A DNA stretch of 64,000 nt, from the NCBI GenBank assembly GCA_902729315.2, contig LR746276.1, forward strand, positions 64,501-128,500. Direction: 5' to 3'. The notes beneath the pieces are model-generated. The model did not search any database, was not told the origin of the DNA, and saw only the letters and a list, made by a program, of their open reading frames with translations. This document shows, piece by piece, positions 1-13,145 of this stretch. Both the position numbers and the translations under genes were made by a program. Each line of letters begins with the position of its first letter. Positions within the stretch are counted from its first letter, which is position 1. The stretch comes from Spirodela intermedia (taxonomy: Eukaryota > Streptophyta > Magnoliopsida > Alismatales > Araceae).

Positions 1-1611
1 AAAAAATATTCGACATTTGTGCTAATCTCCATGGGAAGGGACCTCGATCTCAATTAAGCAAGATCTACGACTGAAAAGCAAGAAGATGTCTCTTTGACGT
101 TGAATCTCCTTTGCAGTTGAATCTCCCGATAGCATCCGCGTCAGTAAAATCTCAGATAGGTCGTAAAAAATGGCGGGCGATGGGGCAGGCATCAGGTCGA
201 GAGTTGAGAACGTCGAGTCTAAGCTGCGGAAGAACGAAGGCTACAAGCCACGACACAATTTTTTGTCCCCGACTCATATTTATTTGTTCTTGTTTTAATA
301 ACGGTAACCTAGAAGAGACGTAGCGCTGATTCGTACGAACCCGGAGAGAAATGGGCATTTTGAAGTGGTACCCGAATTCTGCAGGGACGAACCGCTCCGT
401 GATGGAGTTCTTCACGGTACGTTGTGGCTGGCGTCACTGACTTGGACGTGGAACACCGCTAATTGCCTCCACGCTTACGCAACAGAGAGCCAGGAGGGGG
501 GATGGTGGAAAAAAGGTCATTTTTTTGGCCTTGAGAAGAGCACACAGATTCGTTGCGACCTGAACCCAAAAGGTCAAGGTCGCAAAGCTCCGAGTTGTGT
601 GCGAGAGGCTATCTTTGTGGGCAACGCGTTGACTTGAACTCCTGTTCGCGCTTTGACATGACGACAAAGTTTCAGATACTATTGCAAGGTTTGCTCTTCT
701 TTTCTGCACAAGAAACATCACCAGGGGCACGTACAGCGTTGCCATCTAATTGGAGTTCATACAAGAACACGCATAACAAATTGCTGCCTCAGGTTCCTTG
801 ATCTCTTTCCTCAGGTTGTCCATGGCACTGGTGATGTCTGCATCCCCATTCTTGGCACTGGTGGTTGGTGCGATCAATCCGTCCGCTGGTAGGAGGAGGC
901 CTGGTCGCTCGTACAAGATCGGCCCAACATCTGGATAAACAGAGGGCGTCCGCAAAATCCACGCGTGATGACCACCCCCCACTACCCCAGGAACAAAACG
1001 GCTTAATCTTCTGCGAGCGCAGGGCGTCGTAAATTTCAGATGCCACACTTTCAATCTCAGGGCATTGAAAATCAGTATATCATTTGAGAGGTGAGATCGC
1101 TCTTCCTCCGTTTCCATCAGAAAAAAAGGCGAGCCAGCCGTGTGTACACCCATGGTTTACTTCCACGTATGACGCTTACAGTTATCTACAAGAATTAACA
1201 AATGGGCGCCGCGAATCCAAGGCCTAGACACTGCCGCCGTGTGATCTGACAGGGACACCGCATGTATGAACTACGCCTAACAAAAGAAGAAGAAGAAGAA
1301 AAAGAAATGAAGCCAAGCTTTTGGCTGGGAAAGACTCCTCCCCTGGAACCTCTTTGCGTATGTCGGGCAGACTCTATAGAACTGGGGCCATAACAGTGCT
1401 TACGAGCGATCTGACAAGACCGAGTCGCTCCAGGAGAGCATCAAATCACGCGTTACGGCAGGCAAATCTGCAACAGAGGGAAGAAGCACAGGCAAATCAC
1501 GCTCCGAGCGCATGTTTTTAGCGGCTTATGCACAAGGGCTGGGAGTCCCGCAAAACAAAAGAAAAAAAGAAAAAAAAAACACACACACACTTGATGAAAC
1601 TAATACTTCAC
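1..1611. other. Left edge, mostly unassigned sequence downstream of ABC1K1
   Basis: This stretch lies 3' of the last ABC1K1 exon I can place. It should hold the missing C-terminal ABC1K1 exon or its 3'UTR, but I could not match the expected short tail with a supported splice acceptor. It contains a GAA-rich tract near 1287-1308 and an A-rich/CA tract near 1555-1590. The unidentified minus-strand reading frame at 746-1153 is listed separately. Nothing else is recognisable. Confidence 0.5.
746..1153 (-). other. Unidentified minus-strand open reading frame
   Basis: A 135-codon frame on the minus strand. Its last third (ADGLIAPTTSAKNGDADITS, then a charged helix-like MDNLRKEIKEPE) has the composition of real coding sequence. 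The first two thirds look random and a second frame overlaps it at 789-1046. It sits 0.5 kb downstream of the last placed ABC1K1 exon on the same strand, so it could be a terminal exon of another gene that runs off the left edge, or a chance frame in UTR or intergenic DNA. I do not recognise it and assign no function. Confidence 0.15.
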
Positions 1612-4600
1612 CTCTAAGGAACTCAAAAGCAACTGACCGTACGTCCAATTCGTCTTCCACCAATCGATAAATGTCCACCAGCTGCAACCATAAAATCATT
1701 AACATCTGAAGAGTCATGCGGATCCATTCACCAAAGAAAGAGGAGACAAGCTCCATCCTGTTGTTTACGAAAGTACATATCCATGGAGAGCACACTCTTC
1801 TAAAACCCTAGGTTGGTTCACAGATGGCATTCATCTGAATGAAACGCTGAACGAACCAGAAACTGGGTAAGATATCAGACCTCTTGAATATGCAACCTAG
1901 AATCCTCAGTGAGAGCCAAAAGGAGTTGTCGCCTGATCCCTGAATCAATCAGGAACGTCTTTGCCCCATCCTTAATAGTCTCTGTGAGGTCTAATTTTCT
2001 CTCAGCCTGAGAATTTCTCGACCTTTGCCTACAGGAATAGCAGAGGTATGTCAGGAGCAGATAAACTTTGGGTATAGGAAAGAATGATATAAACACTCCT
2101 TCACAACTTACATGCCCTTCGCTTGTAAAGCAGGGTTGAGATTCATCTTCGCGACATTTTCCTTGGCGAGAACTATGAGGTTTTCAAGCCTTTTCCACTG
2201 GAAAATTCCATCCTTGAAAAGGACCTGCTTAACAAATGGATGCTCAATGCAGCAGTTCTCAAACGAAAAATGGCAATTCTGCCAGTAGTGGATAGTATCA
2301 ACACGGAGAGAAAAACGTAAAATCCTTACAATTCAGTGTTCCCGGCGTACCCAGTTAAGATGTGTTTCTTTATAAAGTGAATTGAAGAAAGTAGGCATGC
2401 AACATAAGATAGTAATAAGATAAATTATTGACATCATATGGTATGCAGTGACATTAAGATGTAGAGACAGAGTAGTTTCTTTCCTCCCAGAAGATCCATA
2501 GGTAACTGACCTGTATAAGACGTTCGCGTAATGCAGGATTTGGATCAGTTAAAAGCCGCTTAGCCACATAGGGGTAGGCCACCTGAAAGTTATGTCAAAA
2601 AGTAATTTTAAATAATTGCACAACGTTTATCAAGAAGACATAAGTAAAAGATAATCAGAAAAATGAGTGGACAATATCTTCCAGAACGAATAAAGTTAAA
2701 CCTAGATGAACACACTAGATTTTCACCAGTTTTGTGCTACTCAAATCGGGACTTCATTCACCTCAAGAAATTTAAAATCTGGCTGGATAGTGAAGCATAT
2801 GCCCTCCTGTGTCAATAAAGAGCGAATGACAAGAGAAAACCTCTCAGGTATGCGGATAGGGTACTGGTAGACAAGCTGGTTGAACTTCCCTGGAGAAATA
2901 AGAAGCAGCTACATTATCAGTGACTTTCAAAAGTATGTTTGTCATCAATATGTAGCTGAAATTAAAATCCAACAAAAGAAGAATTTAAGAAATTGTGAAG
3001 TTTGTGAGAATTTCGATGGAAAAGGTAAAACGGTTTGTTTTTTAAAGTTTTACTCCCTCCACGAAACTTTAACCAAACAAATAAGAAAAGAAATTAAAAG
3101 AAAACAAAACTGTTAGGAATGTTCCTTTATGTACAGCAGTTTTGTTAAGTTCCTCAGGAAATATGAAACAATCCAATAGACTCGTCCTGCGAATTTTGGA
3201 AAATCCCGCGCTCACCAATTGCCTTCAGGAAATGAATGGATTGCACAAGTATTTAAAAACCATTTCCACGTGAGCTCAGGAATAGTTCATCTTTTACTCC
3301 TTTCTAGTAATCCGTAACATCATAATGCGAGTTCAAGTGCAAGAGCAAATCATAAAACTAAAGACGCCAAAATCAATAATTTGACAGCAGTTTTAAAGTG
3401 AGAAAACAACCAGATAATGTAGAAGGAAAAAATTACCCGTTACACTACGAAAATTAAAGTCTGCGAGTCCTTTTCCAACAGAGTTCTGCCAAATCGCCTC
3501 TAAAGCTGGAACAATGGGAGATACGTCTGTTCCAGGTGCTAGAAAACCAAGCCTAGTGAAGTCATTTGCCATTTCGGCATAGTCCTCATTCACGGCATGG
3601 ACAACAGCATCGATCAAAATTTGTTTATTTTGCTGAAAGTCAAAGAAATGAGTTAAACAGGTCTGTACACCAGCTCGCACATGACTTCAACAACTTGAAA
3701 TAACCAAAACGGAAAATGGGGGAAAACACATATTTTGAAGACGATGAAATGTCAGTAAATATATAAACAAGGAAACAAAATTCACTGAAACGCCACGGTT
3801 ATTCCACTGACCATGACACGGACTGTTTGGGGTGACTTTCAAAGTCATAAGAGATACGTCATAACTAAAATGATGCCAGAAGGATATCAAGCTACAAGCA
3901 TAGAAGAAACTCGATTCCTAGACAAATTCTGGTCCAAGACACTAACAGACATCCTGTCACCAGTAACTTTTCGCTAAAAATATGAGAACTCTTTTCCTGA
4001 TGTACCTGAGAAACGACCAGAGTCCCCACCCAAATTCCATCATGTTATCCAATGCTTGGGCAAAAGGTACAACGAAAAGCTGCCTTCTGAGTGTATATGA
4101 TAAAAAAAATAGAGCATCCAGTAACATAAAAGACGAAGATAATTGTGAAGAAAGTGTGTACTTCAAATATTATTATTGAAAGCATGCAGTTAAGAGAACT
4201 AGGCTCCACAAAGTATCTGCAATTACCACAATAATTTCCAATTCCAACAAAAAGACGACAAATAATCTCGCCATCAATTACAACTGACAGAGTGATTCAA
4301 AGATGAAGATTAACTCAACTAGCAATAACTCGAAACAAATTTACCTGACTAAGCACGGCTACATTTCCAAAGTCAACATATGCAATGCGACCATCGCGCA
4401 TCGCAAAGATATTCCCTGGATGTGGGTCTCCATGAAATAATCCAAATTCCAACAACTGTCGCAAAGCTGCACTCACTCCAACTGTCAAGAATGCATTAAC
4501 ATCAAGCCCAGCCTCTTTAATTGCCTGCGTCAAATAGAGACCAAAAGAAAAGAGAGAGAATAGATAATCAATATATAATAGATAGTTAACAGGTTGGCAA

Positions 4601-6659
4601 CTTAAATTCACTTCGTAGCATGTGACACTCTCAGCAGATGGTAGATCATTCCAGTTTCTTATCTTACCAGTGGGTCTGTACACCGTATACCATCAATCCA
4701 CTCCATCACTAAAACACGAGGACCACAAAGCTCTTTGTAAACTCGAGGAATCTTGACAGAGGGGTCATTCTTAAAGTTCTCTACGAAGTCCTGAATATTT
4801 CGCGCCTCCTAAACATAAGGAAAATCAAAACATGGAGATAAATTCTAAGAACAGTCAACAATAAAAAACTAACTGTCATAACTCAAGTAAACTAATAAAA
4901 ATCAACCACAAAACTATAACTGGAAAGCAACCAAGTTATGTAACCAGTTGCGCAAGAATTTCAAATTAAAAAAGAATCAAGTAACATGTGATAGTCACAC
5001 ATTCAGTCGCCCCTCCGCCAAATAAAAAGGAAAAATGAACAAAAAAATAACGATAAAAATAAAGACAAAATTATGTGTGATTTGGATGAAGTACAGAAAT
5101 GGAAAAAAAGTCTTAAAGATGGAGTCAAGAAGATTTTAATACCAGAGTGTAATCGAGCTCCTCCAGGAGCTTCTCACCAAATTCATCGACAATAAGCTCC
5201 GCATTGCAGCCCAGTTTCTGCAAACTGATCCCATTCAGAAAAGAAGCCAGCGTCCTGAAGAGGAAAAGATCCCTATAGATTATAGGCTCGATCCCTGGTC
5301 TTTGCACCTGTAGGCAACTTCAAGTTAATACATTTCTCCGTAATTTAAACAGAATGTTAAAAAAAGTGGTCAAATACTTGGGGAGAAAACAAGATCCAAA
5401 CAAGCATTGAATTAGCAGATGTGGCATTGGAATGGTAACTTTTGAAATGCACCTTGATGGCTACATCCTCCCCTGTCTCCCGAAGGGTGGCGCGGTAAAC
5501 TTGACCCAGGCTGGCAGCCGCAATTGTCCGAGAGGATATCCTACTGAAAATTTTTTCAAGGGGCTGACCGAGCTCCTCTTCAATGATATCAAAAGCTACC
5601 TGAGTCATGAGCAACAAAAGGGGAAAAAAATTAAAAAATGAGACTCACAATAGCCTAAGTTTCTAAACTTTATAATTTCTGGGAAGTAGTGCCCATCCTA
5701 AACGAGGAACAGCTGAAAAACAAGCAACGCAAAGGAGTGACAGACCCAAGCAAGGCACAAGCAGCCATTGCAGAAGTAAAGAAAATACGTTGTATTTTAT
5801 TGCCTGACGAACCTGATTGGGGAAGGGAGGCACATCGTCCTGGAGAATACAGAGCTCATTCATGTAGTCTTCCCGGATGATGTCGGGACGATTAGCAAGC
5901 ACCTGCAACACCGATCAGCAGCATAATTTCCATTACAATTATGGTACTAGTGAACTTTCGATTCACTCATGAATAGGGGCATAAAATCGATTGAGGCTCT
6001 TTCCTGCCAGCATCGGCAAAACATCAGCAAGTTTGGGTTGTTGGGGGGGGACGGGAAGGAACGGAATTGCCGAGGAAATTGGTCGAAAGCGAGGGAGGCA
6101 TTACCTGGCCGGCCTTGATAAAAGACGGACCGAGATCGCAGAGGAGGTTTCGGAGCTGGCGGGCGCGAAATGGGACGACCTCCTCGTCCCGGCCGACGAG
6201 GCAATCGTAGGCGAGGGTGGACCAGTAGAACCCCAGATTCCACACAATCTCGGCCCCCCGAGAGGCAAGGGAGAATAGAGCCGCAACCGTCGGGGGCTCC
6301 CCCAGCACGCGCCGGCGCACCCCCTCGGGTGTGTACTTGCGGAAAGGCACGCAAACTCCTCGCTCGATGTCCAGCTGCTCCATGGCCGAGCTGCTGCTCT
6401 TTCCGTCGAAGTCGCCAGCGATGGCCCTGGATCTCCGCTCGACCTCCGCCGGCGGCAGAAGAGGAGTGGAAGAGGCGGAGGCGGCAGCATGGGCAGCAAG
6501 GCTCGGGCGCCGAGGGATGGTGTGGAAAGATCGTCCGACAAGGCCGGGGGAGGAGGCATCCGGGCGGCGGAGGCGACATGCCTTCGGAGAGGATGGGAGG
6601 CGGTGAGCGAGAGAAGCGGGTGAGGAGGGGAAGGTGGAGGGGGCGTTGCAGACTTCCAT
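1612..6659 (-). CDS. ABC1K1: Plastid ABC1-family atypical kinase ABC1K1 (PGR6 type), C-terminus incomplete
   Basis: Atypical protein kinase of the ABC1/ADCK/UbiB family. The Arabidopsis homologue is a plastoglobule kinase that controls the photoactive plastoquinone and prenyl-lipid pools. Exons in transcript order: 6659-6105, 5902-5813, 5599-5453, 5307-5143, 4808-4668, 4524-4345, 3632-3437, 2889-2762, 2582-2511, 2224-2112, 2028-1881, 1681-1612. All joins are in frame and give 668 residues plus one base. Family signatures: KAGQ at 182-185, alanine-rich AAAS at 242-245, invariant lysine in VAIK at 264, the ExD pair in EELD near 314-316, catalytic HGDPHPGN at 396-403, and DFG at 417-419. The first about 80 residues are Ser/Pro/Ala/Arg-rich with few acids, as in a chloroplast transit peptide. 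The start is the first ATG of that frame. After LVEDELDVRSVAFEFLRG there is a GTGAAG donor, but the short last exon was not found. Unspliced read-through would end at 1526. Identity is near certain; the 3' end is not. Confidence 0.93.
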
Positions 6660-9479
6660 GGGGGCGATGCGGCCGACTCGATGGCGCTTCTCCGGCCTTG
6701 AGGTGCTGGGCGTGAAAGCCGACCGTTCAAAAAAGAGAAGAAGAGAGGAGTCTACGACGGAGTGGACCCAGAGGAGCCTACAAGGGGCCCCCCTCCATTC
6801 CCACCCACAAACTCACCTCTCGCTCTCTCACGCCGCATAGTCTGGCAGATAGATGCAGGAAGCGGGTGCTTATCGGTGACAGCGTCCGACGGAATCAGAG
6901 ATCGCATTTCGCACGTCTCGGCATCCTAACCGACAAGACTTCGCGGGGCAGCCGGGAGCGATGACGAGAGAAGAAACAGAAAAATAAAAAGGTTATCAGC
7001 CGGAGCACCCATGGATGCGCGGGACGGGGGAGTCCACACAGCCGAGACGACGTGGGTAGCCAAGAGCCCCGAAGGTTCGGCAGACGATACGGCCCGGGCG
7101 GGGGCCCACTGCGCCTTTGGTGCACCGGCGCACACCGAACTATCGCTAACCGTACCACCGGAAGGAAAGCTGTGGAGACCACATCGCGGACCTCGATGAG
7201 TACACCAGACTGGCCACGGTGTGCTTCTCCGCTTTATAAGGGAGGTCAGGTTACTCACAATAATTCCCCGTTTTTATCCTAAAGGCCACGATTTCGATTT
7301 GGGCTGTTAGGAAATCCTACCATGTCCCTTGGTTTACTTCTCCGCTCCGTGATGGGGGAGAGCGTACGCCAGAGGGTTTTTCCACCCACAACGTTTATCC
7401 GCCGGTTCGCCCGATCCGTCGCTCCACCGCAAACCGTTGCTTGATCCGTATGCTAATGTTTAGATCCTCTCCACAAGCGCGGATACGAAAACCTCTCAGT
7501 GTGACATACGGGGTATGGCATAGGATGAGCGGCAAGGCCGCACTCGCACCACTTCACTTTGCGAGATCTAACAGCTCCTCTAAGAGTGCCACGCCATATA
7601 ATGTTGCACGAATGTAGAGTGGGGGCTACTCGAGCTCTAATAGATCTTTGCGTGACCTAATGTTAGTTGTTCAGTTTAGGGACCTATACAGTGAGTACAT
7701 GTTGCCGGTGATGGTTGTTGGGGTTAATTCTGCTCCTCATACTCCTCGTCATTCTTACTACTTTTAGCCACTATGTCGCGTGTGACCCAATCATTAAACT
7801 TCTACAACCGTACTCTCCCTCAATCATTTAATGGGGGTAATCTTTCTCTACTATGAATTTGAATTCTAACTTGATCAAATTTAGAGTTCAGCTTGACCAG
7901 GTGGCCAAAAGTTTAATCTCTTTCAGTTTAAGGATGCATTAACTAAATCTCTCATATCAACAATTTTGTATCGATCAAACTCATGGCATAATGTCCACAC
8001 TTCATTTGTATAGTTAATTATAAATTTTACTCATTGTCTCAAAGTCATCATCTTCATTTTTTTTTTGTAAAGTTGTGTTACATCATTTTCTCATGAATAG
8101 ATTGATGTAAGTTGTCTTAAATGTTTCGAACTGTAGGAAGGCATAGGCACACTTTACGAATCTCAAGAATCATAGTGATTCATAGCCACACCATGATTCT
8201 TAAACATCATTCATCCAAAGGGTAGAAAAAGGGGGCCTATTAGTTTTGAATTTGGGATCTCCATGTTTAGGTCTTGAATTTAGAGGGTGACTAAATAGTC
8301 ATTGTCCATTAAGGAACCTCTCTAACCAACTAAGATGACTCAAAATAATTATAACCAGCTAGGTGATCTATTTCAAGTAAGTCTCCATGAATATTGCTTT
8401 GATCAGCCCTATGATTCGAGATTTTCTTGAATTTGAAATTACCTCACACATTTTGATTGATGGATATTTTAAGTGAACCAAAAAGTACTAAGTAAATTAG
8501 TTGATAGAGACAAATACTCAATGCACAGATTTTGGACGAATGAATTGACAGGAACCAGTCAAAGCAAGATAAAATCGGGACACAAATGAAAAATTCCTGT
8601 CAATATGATCAATGACACTTGATTCTTACATAAACTAGTTTAGAATCAACACAATAAATAACGATTTGTGTCAGACAATTCAAAAACTAAATGTTCTTGA
8701 AACAAGAAGGTAAATGTTACTGAATGAAGACCAGCGACAATAAAGTGAAGGTAAAACAGGTTGTTGGAGAGGTCACACCTAGGGCTCTGATATTATGTTG
8801 ATGGCTACTAGTCGCTTGACCTCTTGTCGTCCAACCTAATTCTTTCATCTGGTCATCTCCGATAGTTGCAGAAGAATGAAAGGGAGAGTGATAGGCAGTC
8901 GGCCGAAGCCTTAAAAATTGGTATTTTATACCAGCCCGCTAATATGAGAGAGAGAAAACCGGGTTGGTTCAGTTTATTACGGAGGAGAGAAAAGCAATGA
9001 AAAAAGTAAAGCTTACATGGACAAAAATAAAACCAAACACATCATACTACAGCAATAGTACCACATGAGGGGGCCTTATATAAAATTCTAATGAAAAATA
9101 AAATAGCAAGCAAAGGTAAAAAGTCATATCGTGCAATTTTTGTTGGTGCTCATGTCTTAAAAGTTCATTCCACAATGACTTCATTAACTCAAGGAGTGAA
9201 ATTGCTTTGGAGCACTCAACTAAAATTCTCTGGAAGTTCCGACCTATAGATGAATAAATGATGAACATCATTAATGAAATGCTCAAAGAGTACTTGTGAT
9301 AAGATAATTGGGCTGATTTACTAGACATTGTACACTTTTCCTACAATCTTCATTAAAGTTCAACAATGGAACAATCATCATTTGGGCTAATGGCAATTGC
9401 TAACTCTATTGGAGCTAACAAAACAATCAAGGCTAATGCATAACTTGGCTGTACACTTGTTCACAAGGCGTGTCAAATG
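6660..9479. other. ABC1K1 upstream region and AT-rich intergenic DNA
   Basis: The first 600 bases are GC-rich and presumably hold the ABC1K1 promoter and leader. A TATAAA-like element reads on the minus strand at 7233-7238, about 570 bases before the ATG, so it would need a long leader or a leader intron. From about 7260 the sequence becomes AT-rich with no coding signal on either strand. The short frames at 6895-7282 and 9047-9328 match nothing I know. On the minus strand a sequence resembling a tRNA-iMet primer-binding site (ATCAGAGC core) lies near 8786-8798. Confidence 0.45.
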
Positions 9480-10840
9480 TATAGAGGACGTGCCCAAAGT
9501 ATTGGTGTGTGCAGCGCACTTGATGAAGAAGTTCATGGATGGCTATTGACACAGGGTGTAATCCAACATTGGGAATTGTGTCTTGTTATGGTTCGAAATG
9601 GGATTTTCCAAGATTGTCTACAAGATAAAGATAGTATCATTAGTCTATGATGGTTTTGACAGCCGTTGAGTGTGCTACAAGATTTGTTTCAAACTTTTTG
9701 TGACTAAAGGCATCACTCACCCCATTTCCCAACCTTAATTTGTCCTTCAATGTGAAATCGTATTCACTATGAAGTTTTACACCTACTTTGGCATCAATTT
9801 CTTCTGGCCACAATATCAGTATAGACAATATCGTATCCTACAAGGAAATAATGTCACTATATCCTCATGTAGTAGACAACCTCTTTCATTTCTTTCTCAT
9901 GCAAAGAGTAAATACTAATTGATTCTACAACTTGTGTAAGCCACCAAATGTTCCTCATGCATTAAGATTATACCAATAATTAAATTAGATGCATCAGTGA
10001 GTATTTTTAAAAGTTGACTGAAGTTGGACAAGCATAAGACCAAATTCACTTGTGACCACATCCTTGAACTCATCCAAAGTTTGGTGGCATTTTGATGTCC
10101 AATGTCACCTTGTTCCCATCCAATGTTAAATGAAGGACATTCATCGATGGCCTGGATCTTTGATGGACATGTCTGCATGTCATCTCTCTTCAGAATGTGG
10201 TCAAGAAAGGCCACATCTTCCAATTCGAAGTCACACTTCGCAGGGTTGAGAGACAGTTAATGGATCTTCAACTTGCCAAGTATCCCAAGAAGATGTCCAT
10301 GTGCTTCTCCAAAATTCAGTTATAGACTAAAAGATCATTTAAGCACAAAATGACTGAATAATTGATACACTAACGAAAAATGAGATTGATCAATGTGCAA
10401 AAGGTTGCAAATAGATTGGTGAGCCAAATGCCATCACCAGTAGTTTATACATACCGTATTGCATCACACACATTATTTGATTGGTCTTCCTCATTGATCC
10501 ATACTTAAAAAGCATTTGCCTTCCAATCTATCTGAAAATATATTTTGTGCCACCCAACAGATTGTAGAACTCTACACTTACTTGGTATTCATTCCTCACC
10601 GTTACCTTATTCAGGGTTTGATTGTCGCAATATTGAAGGGAGTTCTATTTCTTTTAGAAGAGAACAGGTGCACCATATGTCACCTTCGGCAGACGGATTT
10701 ATCATGCCTCCAAGAGTTCCATTAGCTACAACATAGCTCATCCACATATGCCAAAGATATCCTTGCGCCTCACATATTAATACTATCTCATGACCAAACT
10801 ATCTCCAAGGTGGTAGCCATTCTGGGTATCAATATTAGGT
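9480..10840 (-). mobile_element. Decayed Ty3/Gypsy retrotransposon reverse transcriptase-RNase H remnant
   Basis: Reading the minus strand from about 10830 down, degraded but ordered Gypsy polyprotein motifs appear across several frames. They are a start of RT resembling the INPS segment near 10700, TLNKVTVRNEYQ then LLGGTKYIF (usually the PIP...LGGA-YFS segment) near 10530-10640, a YKLLVMAFG equivalent of the MPFGL box near 10430, and FLDHILKRDD...PSKIQAI near 10150-10200. These are followed by ILTDASNLIIGIILMHEEHLVAY at about 9930-10010 (the RT connection/RNase H start), YSLHEKEM near 9890, and LGNGVSDAFSHK near 9700 (usual form N-VADALSR). Several stops and frameshifts interrupt it, so it is inactive. 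No gag, protease, integrase or paired LTR was identified. This is an old inert fragment. Confidence 0.8.
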
Positions 10841-13093
10841 TCAATGGCTTTTTTGACTGGTCGTGGCACCAGTGCTAGTACACTTGCACTTGACCGACAT
10901 GATGTTGATGGCAAAGGCTTCTAGTGTCTTATGTAGCCCTTTCTTTTCCACCTCATTTGCCCACGGATTGTGGGTAATTGCTTCTCTCACATCCCCTACA
11001 TGTTTTGTAGGCACTCCTCCAAAGAGTTGGAGAGGATGATCATTCCCTCCTAGCAAGTGATTTGTTGATTGTGGGTCCCACTCTTCTCTAGCCATTTTCG
11101 AAACCCTTACAAGTTCTAACGCCAATTGCCATGAAGAGGTTTAAAAGAACGTATCTTTCTTCTTCACCTCATGTCAACTCTGGTTCCCTTGTCGTCGGCA
11201 GAGCAACCTCACTTTGTGTTGCAAAAGACTTGCTCAAGGGATGAGTACTCCACTTGTTGAGTACGAATGCACCCATTTGTTGGGGCTGGCTTACCATCCA
11301 ATGGCTGAAATCCTTCTCCATTTATATGGGAGAGTCGCCCTAAAGCTTTGTTCGTTTTGACCTACTAGCTTGCACTCCTCCTCCTTCCCTAATAAGGGCA
11401 TTCTTATTATGTGAAGGGGCGGTCGCCTCTACTTGACATGCCATCCCGTTATATTATTATGGGCCCAAAAGCGAGATTAATGGCCCACCAATTGTCCTCG
11501 TTATGCGTCCTATTCACTCGTCCGTACATCAATTACGCAGGCACCGCCCTCATGTAATTGCCTGCAATTTGTGCGCATGCACACATCACGCCACGTCGCC
11601 CTGGCTTGCATACCTCTGCACACCTCTGCCGCGCCAAGCCGTCCAATCTTGCGCACCACACCACGCCATCATGCCACATCAGCAACGTCCTCCATGGTTC
11701 GGCGAACACATATCTGGAAGCAGTCATTGTTATTAGAGTCCCCCACCTGAGCTCCACACATACGTGTATACACCTCTTGATCCTTAATCCACCTCGACCA
11801 TGCCGTTCACTCAAGCTGTGTGCACTCTCACGCGTGATGCACTGTCGTGCTGCTCCTCCGTACATGCCACATTACGCCAATGCCACGCACGCCTACATGG
11901 ATCACTGCCCAATCTCATGCGTGCACTGTAGTTCCACTCTCAGAACCTTAATTCGCTAAACCAGTGACATCAGATCAACCCTTGGAGGACGAAACGCCAA
12001 CTGAGATATGCAAAACATGAACTGTAACAAGATGAAAGTCAAGTGGTGCTTTGAGTGTTCTATAAAAATCACAAACCTCTGCCTTGTTCAAAAGACAGAT
12101 CATCCCACATCTCATGTATTTATCTTCTTCGTAAAGAGTGTGCGTTACCCTTTGTGTCGAGGCGGGCACTCAACCCTGTCAGGTGGATGCCTATGACAGA
12201 AACCCTTCGTACGCAATCTCCACAGGAAAGAGAACACAGAAGCCCCCCCCCCCCCCCACGCCGACCCGGGGATAACCTATCCGAGATGCAGGGGATCAAT
12301 CAGCGAGCCGATCGGCCGGACGCAACCACCACCTACCTCATCAACAAGCCGAAACTCCATTCGTACCCAGGCAGATTACCACCGTGCAGAGGACAGAATT
12401 TAGCGCATGCAGGGAGTAATGTTCGCTTGCTTCGTCCTCAATGGAAGGGCCCTTGTTCTTCGACGCGGAGCCCGTGTTTGTCGCGAGGGTATTGCTCTTC
12501 TGGAATTGTTTTGCAGCTCAGGGAAAAAGAAAGAAAGCCCACGCACAATCACATAAGCGTTACTCGTGCAAATCCAAGAACACATATCTTCCCCAGACGG
12601 AAGCTGACAAACGAGAGGGAGACGGAGATAGAGAGAAGTGCAGAACAACAGGAACCAGGAAGAGACTCCAGCAGGCTCCCACTTTCTGGTAATCAATCCA
12701 GTCCCTTGAACAGAGACCAAGCAGATATCGACTTCGCCAAACAAGGCCTGTGAGAGGATGCAGGGTGCAGAAAGCATATGGGGAGAATACTTTACTTACA
12801 CGCCGTCCAAGAGCCGATCACCATCCAGACGAGCGGGGGGCAGAGCCGTCTGTACTCAGCGATCCAGCTGCAGTCTAGTACGAAGCAGACAGGCAGAATA
12901 TCAGGAGATGGTACGGACGGTCTGGTTCCTTTCCACAGCGCGCCAACAGGGAATCCCCTTTGTTACGCAAAGGACCGGGGGAGAAAATGAAGACAACGAT
13001 CGATGGTATGGACAGGCAACAAGCAGCAAGTGCAAAACTATTGACAAGCAGGACAAGGAAATCTTCGTCGCCGACGTCGGCTAATAGACTAGA
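10841..13093. other. Repeat-derived intergenic DNA, no gene recognised
   Basis: A minus-strand frame at 10841-11125 may belong to the same decayed element as the neighbouring Gypsy remnant but has no diagnostic motif. From about 11500 to 11960 the sequence is CA/CC-rich on the plus strand, like an old LTR, but no matching copy is visible in the window. A run of 15 C residues lies at 12243-12257. The frame at 12055-12753 (plus) has no recognisable domain and low-complexity composition, so I do not call it a gene. Confidence 0.4.
12243..12257. repeat. Poly-C tract (15 C)
   Basis: Uninterrupted run of fifteen C residues in otherwise mixed sequence. On the minus strand it is a G-tract. It lies in intergenic DNA with no gene nearby. 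Confidence 0.9.
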
Positions 13094-13145
13094 AATAGGA
13101 GCAGGGGCGATGTGATTTTGGGGCGCAGATATGAAAGATCAGCGG

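Noticed and set aside
5947-6730. Long overlapping frames on both strands over ABC1K1 exon 1
   Set aside because: Shadows of GC-rich coding sequence; only the frame starting at 6659 joins the conserved downstream exons.
12055-12753. 232-codon plus-strand frame in intergenic DNA
   Set aside because: Includes the poly-C run, has no domain, and its composition is not coding-like. There is no support for a gene.
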